Assembly (NCBI GenBank): GCA_050010815.1
Contig: JBEKKH010000034.1
Span: forward strand, 1-25,333
Source: Palsa-504 sp050010815
GTDB lineage: Bacteria; Actinomycetota; Actinomycetes; Streptosporangiales; Streptosporangiaceae
Length of the DNA: 25,333 nt
Direction: 5' to 3'
The position numbers and the translations under genes were made by a program. The first letter of the stretch is position 1. Each line of letters opens with the position of its first letter. Positions 21,652 to 25,333 of the stretch are shown piece after piece. Below the pieces are notes generated by a model. The model saw nothing but the letters and a program-made list of their open reading frames with translations, did not search any database and was not told the origin of the DNA.

Positions 21652-22719
21652 GATGAGCTGGTCGAGGAAGGCACGGTACATGCGCAGCGTTTCGCGCAAG
21701 GTCTCGGTGTCAGCGTGCGCGCCCTCGCCCCAGCGGTCGCGCAGCGAGCGCTGACGCTCCTGAATGGCCTGCTGCCGGGCCTCGATCGCTCGCTGCCGCT
21801 CCTGGATAGCGGCTTCCAGCTTGGCGGTCACCTGCGCGACGACCTCCGCGGCCTCGGTCACCGACGCCTGAGGATCATCGACGAACCTGAACTGGATCTG
21901 CTGCCACTGCTCGGTGAAATGAGTCGCGTCGGGGAGCAGGTCGCCGTAGGCCAGGTCACCGAGGTCTTCCAGCGTCCCCGTGGCCTCACCCGGGCGAAGT
22001 TCCTCACCCGGCGCGGCGGCCGCATGCCGCCCAACCGCCTCGGTGCCCACCGTTCCATCCGCTGCCTGCGTAACCGGCGCATCCGCGATCGTAGCGGCCC
22101 CGGCCTCATCGACCGTGTCCGACCGGTCCGCGGGAGCCGTGCCGCCGGGCACGGTGTCCCCGGCGACGGTGTCCCCGGCGACGGTGTCCCCGGCGACGGT
22201 GTCCCCGGCGACGGTGTCCCCGGCCGTGCCTCCCGGGGTCTCGTATTCGCCGGCTTGAGTGGCGAGGGGAGCCTGGTTGTCAGAGAGATCCGGGTGCGTC
22301 TGCTCGACCGTCTCCTGGCGGCCCAGCGGATCGGTGTCCGCGTCCGCGACCGGCGTGTCCGGGTTCGTCACAGCGTCCACCTGGTCCTCGCGTCCATTCG
22401 GTACCTCCCAGTAGTCGCCTCGCTGCGAACCTGCCGTGGCCGTCTCGTCCGGATGAGTCACCCACGAGGGGTCCCCGGCGGCCACGACGTCCGAGTTCGT
22501 GGCTAGGTCGGGCCTCCCGGTCAGGTCAGCTCCCGCGGCCTCGGCGGGACCCGGGCCCGCCTCCACCTCGTCCTCGTCCCGGTCGGACCGGTCCCCGCGC
22601 AGGGCGGAGGCCACCTTCTGGAAACGGGTCATGGGCTTACCCTGGTCCTCGTCCTCGACCACATCGCCGCGGTTGCCATAGCCGGCGTCCTGCGCCTGGC
22701 CGTACTGATCCTGCGTCAT
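21637..22719 (-). CDS. Uncharacterised acidic, repeat-containing protein, paralogue of the upstream gene
   Basis: I do not recognise a named family. The 360-aa protein begins MTQDQYGQAQDAGYG, has a long acidic, Gly/Asp/Thr-rich disordered region with five GDTVA repeats, then a C-terminal domain of ~110 aa (FTEQWQQIQFRFVDDPQASVTEAAEVVAQV ... TETLRETLRMYRAFLDQLIG) with a Gln/Arg-rich helix (AIQERQRAIEARQQAIQERQRSL). That domain resembles the one in the gene upstream. ATG 22719 is chosen because AAAGGTGA lies just before it; GTG 22728 is possible. It starts 22 bp after the stop of the 22742 gene and is probably its operon partner. No signal peptide or membrane segment is seen. Confidence 0.75.
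   Translation of the reverse strand: MTQDQYGQAQDAGYGNRGDVVEDEDQGKPMTRFQKVASALRGDRSDRDEDEVEAGPGPAEAAGADLTGRPDLATNSDVVAAGDPSWVTHPDETATAGSQRGDYWEVPNGREDQVDAVTNPDTPVADADTDPLGRQETVEQTHPDLSDNQAPLATQAGEYETPGGTAGDTVAGDTVAGDTVAGDTVAGDTVPGGTAPADRSDTVDEAGAATIADAPVTQAADGTVGTEAVGRHAAAAPGEELRPGEATGTLEDLGDLAYGDLLPDATHFTEQWQQIQFRFVDDPQASVTEAAEVVAQVTAKLEAAIQERQRAIEARQQAIQERQRSLRDRWGEGAHADTETLRETLRMYRAFLDQLIGSRS
22151..22225. repeat. Five tandem 15-bp repeats encoding GDTVA
   Basis: ACGGTGTCCCCGGCG repeats five times without spacing; only the last base of the fifth copy differs. On the minus strand this gives GDTVA repeats in the disordered region of the 21637 gene. Near-perfect copies suggest recent expansion and likely length variation between strains. 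Confidence 0.95.
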
Positions 22720-22741
22720 AGGAATCACCTTTCTTCTAGCG

Positions 22742-23407
22742 CTAGCGCGGCGTTTCCGCGGTCTGGTCCTGCGCGGACAGGCCGGGGTCCTCGTCGAGGA
22801 GGTCGCGGTCCCCGGTGGTCACTTCGCTGGTCTCCATGGAGCGTTCGCGGATCGCGGCGACCCGGTCGCGCTCGGGGTTTCCCTGGCTTTCCTGCAAACC
22901 GGTCAGGTCCTCGAACATGGCCCGGAAACGGATCATGGCTTCCCTGAGTTCCTCCGTGGTGGCGGTGTCGATCTGAAGGGCCTGCGTCCGCCGGTAGCCG
23001 TCCAGCGAGCGGGCGTGGTAGTAGGACAGGGCTTCGATGCTGGCTTTTCTGTCGTCAACGGGGTACCCGCGGTCTCGCATCACGTTCCAGATCAGCGTGC
23101 TCGCGGCCGATACCGCCTCGGTCGGGGTGTCCACGAAACGCTCTTGCACCGCGGTCCAGTCCCCGCTGTAGCTGGCCTGCTGGTCGGCAGAGAGCTCATG
23201 GATGTTAAGCGCCTGGACTCGCCGCTGCCGCGCGGCTAGCTCGGCGTCCGCCTTCTTCTTGCTGCCTAGCTCCTGGGCTAGGCGCTCATGTTCGGGACCG
23301 AACTGGCGGCGCATCCGTGCGCGCCTTAGTTCTCCCGAGGCGATCACCACAGCTGCCACCACAACGATGACGACGACGATGATGCCGATTATTGCTCCGG
23401 TCGACAT
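22742..23407 (-). CDS. Uncharacterised membrane-anchored protein, paralogue of its downstream neighbour
   Basis: A 221-aa protein with one N-terminal membrane helix (residues ~5-23, AIIGIIVVVIVVVAAVVIA), a basic stretch (RRARMRRQFG), a helical region, and a C-terminal domain (DWTAVQERFVDTPTEAVSAASTLIWNVM ... TTEELREAMIRFRAMFEDLTG) similar to that of the next gene. The helix followed by Arg-rich sequence suggests the domain faces the cytoplasm. GGAGGT about 4 nt before the ATG strongly supports the start. Similar pairs occur in other actinobacteria as hypothetical proteins, from memory; the function is unknown. Confidence 0.85.
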   Translation of the reverse strand: MSTGAIIGIIVVVIVVVAAVVIASGELRRARMRRQFGPEHERLAQELGSKKKADAELAARQRRVQALNIHELSADQQASYSGDWTAVQERFVDTPTEAVSAASTLIWNVMRDRGYPVDDRKASIEALSYYHARSLDGYRRTQALQIDTATTEELREAMIRFRAMFEDLTGLQESQGNPERDRVAAIRERSMETSEVTTGDRDLLDEDPGLSAQDQTAETPR

Positions 23408-23566
23408 GATGACCTCCGTGAGGTGTCGGAACCGCTATTCCAACTCCCCGTGTCAGGTCGGCCTAAACGGCCTATAACCCCCATCACGCCGACGATCTCG
23501 TCAGGGCAGCGAGCGGCTCTCCCAGCCGCCGCCCGCTCCCGCCGCCTTGCCGTACCCGAATGTGAG

Positions 23567-23572
23567 TACTCT
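23567..23572 (+). promoter_or_regulatory. Predicted -10 box for leaderless GNAT transcript
   Basis: TACTCT is followed by five bases and the ATG at 23578. There is no Shine-Dalgarno sequence. A TTGCCG is 14 bp upstream, which is too close for a good -35. Confidence 0.35.
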
Positions 23573-23577
23573 CGATC

Positions 23578-24139
23578 ATGCCCGCAGGTGACCTGGTCAA
23601 GTACCGGCGGTTCGTCCCGGCTGAGGCGGACCTCCTCGCCGAATTCCTCACCACGCAGGACTGCCCTACCATGCGGCCGGCGCGCCCGACCCCGCTCAGG
23701 TCCGCGACCAGGTGGCAGCCGGGCAGTATGACAATGACCAGGTCCGGACGTTCTGGATCGTCACCGACACCGAGGCAGGCCTGGTCCGGCTACTGGACCT
23801 GGCTGACGACACGGCCCTGTTCGACTTGCGCATCGGCGCGGCCTACCGGGGCGCAGGACTGGGTTCTCACGCTCTGCGCTGGCTCACGGCTTACCTGTTC
23901 ACCGAGTTGCCAAGCATCCGCCGCATTGAGGGAACCACTCGCCAGGACAACTGGCCCATGCGGCGGACGTTCAGAAAATGCGGATACGTCAAGGAATCCC
24001 ATTACCGCCAGGCGTGGCCTGCCCCGACGGAACGACCCACGACGCCGTCGGCTATGCCATCCTCCGCTCCGACTGGCAAGCGGGTACGGTCACGCCGCCA
24101 GACTGGAATGACGAGCCAGAGGCCACCAGCGATCCCTGA
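23578..24139 (+). pseudogene. GNAT family N-acetyltransferase, two -1 frameshifts
   Basis: Three frames must be joined to give a full protein: MPAGDLVKYRRFVPAEADLLAEFL in the first, the acetyl-CoA domain (VRTFWIVTDTEAGLVRLLDLADD, RIGAAYRGAGLGSHALRWL, NWPMRRTFRKCGYVKESHYR) in the second, and DGTTHDAVGYAILRSDWQAGTV in the third, ending TGA 24137-24139. RGAGLG is the pyrophosphate-binding loop. Both breaks (near 23665 and 24022) are healed by adding one C to a short C run. The intact protein would be ~187 aa and would acetylate an amine of unknown identity. Either a real decayed gene or a sequence error; the intact coding pattern on each side favours recent loss or error. Confidence 0.8.
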
Positions 24140-24747
24140 CGTCCCGCTAGCCCCGCTGGCCCCTAACCCCGGCCGGTGGTGGAGCTGGGCTTAGGCTCGT
24201 GGGCTTCGGGCTCGACGTTTGGCGTGGGCGACGCGGCGGGCGCGGGAGCCATCTCTAGCTCCGCTCGTCATAATCGAACAAGATCGTGGGGTATTTCAGC
24301 TTAGTGGGATATTTTGGGTATTATGATGCACAAAAGTCTCCACCAAGCCAGAATCCTCCACGCAAATTCTTAGTCAGCTGAAGCGAAAGTGATCTGCCGG
24401 TGCGGACGGGGCGGGGATGACGCGGGGGACCGCGCGGAGCCCGGATCCTTCACAATCTGTGGCATGGGTCGCCGCACCACAGATACTCACCTAACGTCTC
24501 GTCACACAGGCACCAGAAACCCAGCGATCGGCGGGAACTGGCCGCGTTCGGTCTCGATCACGCACTGGCCCCGGCCTCGGCGCGCCGGGGCCGTGCCGGG
24601 GCCGGGACGTGGCGCCATCATGGACGCCACCGCATCGATCCGGCCGCGGGTGTATACGCTCGAGGCCGCCCGGCTCCGACCGGTACGATCAGGCGGGAGC
24701 GATCCGGCGATGAAGGAGGACCGACGAAGCAGCGGCTTGTCGCGTTC
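24140..24747. other. Gene-poor stretch with an AT-rich patch
   Basis: No convincing gene is seen. About 24268-24375 is markedly AT-richer than the rest of the window and holds three related words, GTGGGGTATTT (24286), GTGGGATATTTT (24304) and TGGGTATTAT (24315). Open frames across 24389-24826 (+) and 24502-25248 (-) have compositions typical of shadows and no family resemblance. A GGGAG at 24695 precedes an ATG at 24710 that may belong to the next gene. Confidence 0.5.
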
Positions 24748-25257
24748 GTGGCGGCACTCGCGGGCAGCGCGCTTCTCGGCGCGGTGGCCGGTCTCATCTG
24801 GGCGGCGGTGGCGCCGCGCGCCGTGATGCAGGAGGTGCTGCGCGGTGAAGCCCAGCTCGTGAACGCGGAAAGCAGCGCCTACATCGTCGCCGACGCCTGG
24901 TTCTGCGCGATCACCGTGGTGGGCGGACTGGTCACCGGCATCCTCGGCTACCGCTTCCTGGTCCGTCGCGCGGGCTGGAGCGCGGCGGCCGGCTTGGTCC
25001 TGGGCGCGGTGGCGGCCGCCTTGCTCGCGCTGTGGATCGGGGACAATATCGGGCTCGGAACCTATAACCACCTGCTCGCGACGAGCCAGACCGGTACCTT
25101 CTTCCACGCCTCGCTCGCGCTCGGGGCCAAGAGCGCGCTCGCGTTCTGGCCGATGCTCACCGGCGCCGTGATCCTGATAGCCGAGAGCGGCGGCCGCCGG
25201 TCCCCTGATGCGTCCGGCATGTGGACAAGCGGACCAGAAGGAGAGCACTCTCCGTAG
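24748..25257 (+). CDS. DUF2567-like integral membrane protein
   Basis: The frame encodes ~169 aa with four hydrophobic segments (about 2-22, 46-67, 75-98 and 122-145) and the sequence ESSAYIVADAWFCAITVVGGLVTGILGYRFLVRR, which fits the actinobacterial DUF2567 family. No function is known. The start is uncertain: GTG 24748 lies inside the first helix, and the strong AAGGAGG at 24713-24719 has only an ACG (24724) at good spacing in this frame. An ATG at 24710 is one frame away and would join if one base were missing between 24722 and 24735. It lies just upstream of hisD. Confidence 0.7.
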   Translation: MAALAGSALLGAVAGLIWAAVAPRAVMQEVLRGEAQLVNAESSAYIVADAWFCAITVVGGLVTGILGYRFLVRRAGWSAAAGLVLGAVAAALLALWIGDNIGLGTYNHLLATSQTGTFFHASLALGAKSALAFWPMLTGAVILIAESGGRRSPDASGMWTSGPEGEHSP

Positions 25258-25260
25258 ACT
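25255..25260 (+). promoter_or_regulatory. Predicted -10 box for leaderless hisD transcript
   Basis: TAGACT, partly the stop codon of the preceding gene, is followed by six bases and then the GTG of hisD at 25267. There is no good Shine-Dalgarno sequence, so a leaderless message is plausible. No clear -35 is present. Confidence 0.4.
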
Positions 25261-25266
25261 GAGCGG

Positions 25267-25333
25267 GTGATTTCCCGTATCGATCTACGAGGCCGCGGTC
25301 CGGCCGGCCTGAGCCGGACCGCCCTGGCTGCCG
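25267..25333 (+). CDS. hisD: Histidinol dehydrogenase HisD, N-terminal fragment
   Basis: Only 22 codons are in the window: GTG then ISRIDLRGRGPAGLSRTALAA. The opening MISRIDLRG is the usual start of actinobacterial HisD, the NAD-dependent zinc enzyme that makes histidine from histidinol. A DUF2567-like gene followed by hisD is a familiar order downstream of dnaE in these bacteria. The start stands 9 bp after the previous stop. Confidence 0.75.
   Translation, partial: MISRIDLRGRGPAGLSRTALAA

Noticed and set aside
24389..24826. 145-aa + strand frame before the DUF2567-like gene
   Set aside because: Low-information Arg/Gly/Pro composition; only its ATG at 24710 may matter as a start of the next gene.
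24502..25248. 248-aa minus-strand frame at the right end
   Set aside because: Most of it is antisense to the DUF2567-like gene; the tail beyond it (RGQFPPIAGFLVPV) looked protein-like but matched no family I know.

Overview
The window is high-GC DNA with GTG/TTG starts, many start/stop overlaps and a gene order (murG-murC-ftsQ-ftsZ-yggS-sepF-yggT-divIVA, then ileS, a TraR/DksA protein, lspA, an RluA-type synthase, dnaE and hisD) that belongs to filamentous or related Actinomycetota. The mycothiol-dependent enzyme family member and the Wag31-type DivIVA agree. A Streptosporangiales-like lineage is my best guess; the genus cannot be read from this window.

Layout. 1-6723: end of the dcw division/cell-wall cluster on the + strand. 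MurC, FtsQ, FtsZ and the YggS-like protein are coupled by overlapping starts and stops, except for a 311-bp regulatory gap before ftsZ that carries a good promoter, a perfect 30-bp palindrome and a repeat-built micro-ORF. The pgeF (YfiH) gene usual between ftsZ and yggS is absent. 6769-8736: a membrane-anchored protein with long repeats and a C-terminal Cys/His domain, whose frame runs without a stop through the 3' end of the opposing ileS. 7936-11085 (minus): an IleRS2-type isoleucyl-tRNA synthetase with a GXHH signature motif, the arrangement linked to very strong mupirocin resistance. 11197-13078: a tight TraR/DksA-lspA-pseudouridine synthase operon.

13145-16789: an island of lower GC with two overlapping genes, a 910-aa PHP-domain plus SMC-like ATPase (TrlF-type) and an AlbA_2/ATP-binding protein that is frameshifted and seems to have lost its middle. 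This is the best candidate for an accessory (possibly defence) system and it looks partly decayed. 17021-21621: a mycothiol-dependent maleylpyruvate-isomerase-family protein and the replicative polymerase dnaE. 21637-23407 (minus): two paralogous proteins of unknown function, one membrane-anchored and one with a long acidic repeat-bearing disordered region. 23578-24139: a GNAT acetyltransferase reading frame broken by two single-base losses, both in C runs. 24140-24747: a largely gene-free stretch with an AT-rich patch. 24748-25257: a DUF2567-like membrane protein, followed by the first codons of hisD.

Several starts without a Shine-Dalgarno sequence (ileS, GNAT, hisD) have a TANNNT box ending 5-6 nt before the start codon, which suggests leaderless transcripts. 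No rRNA, tRNA, CRISPR array or insertion sequence was recognised.
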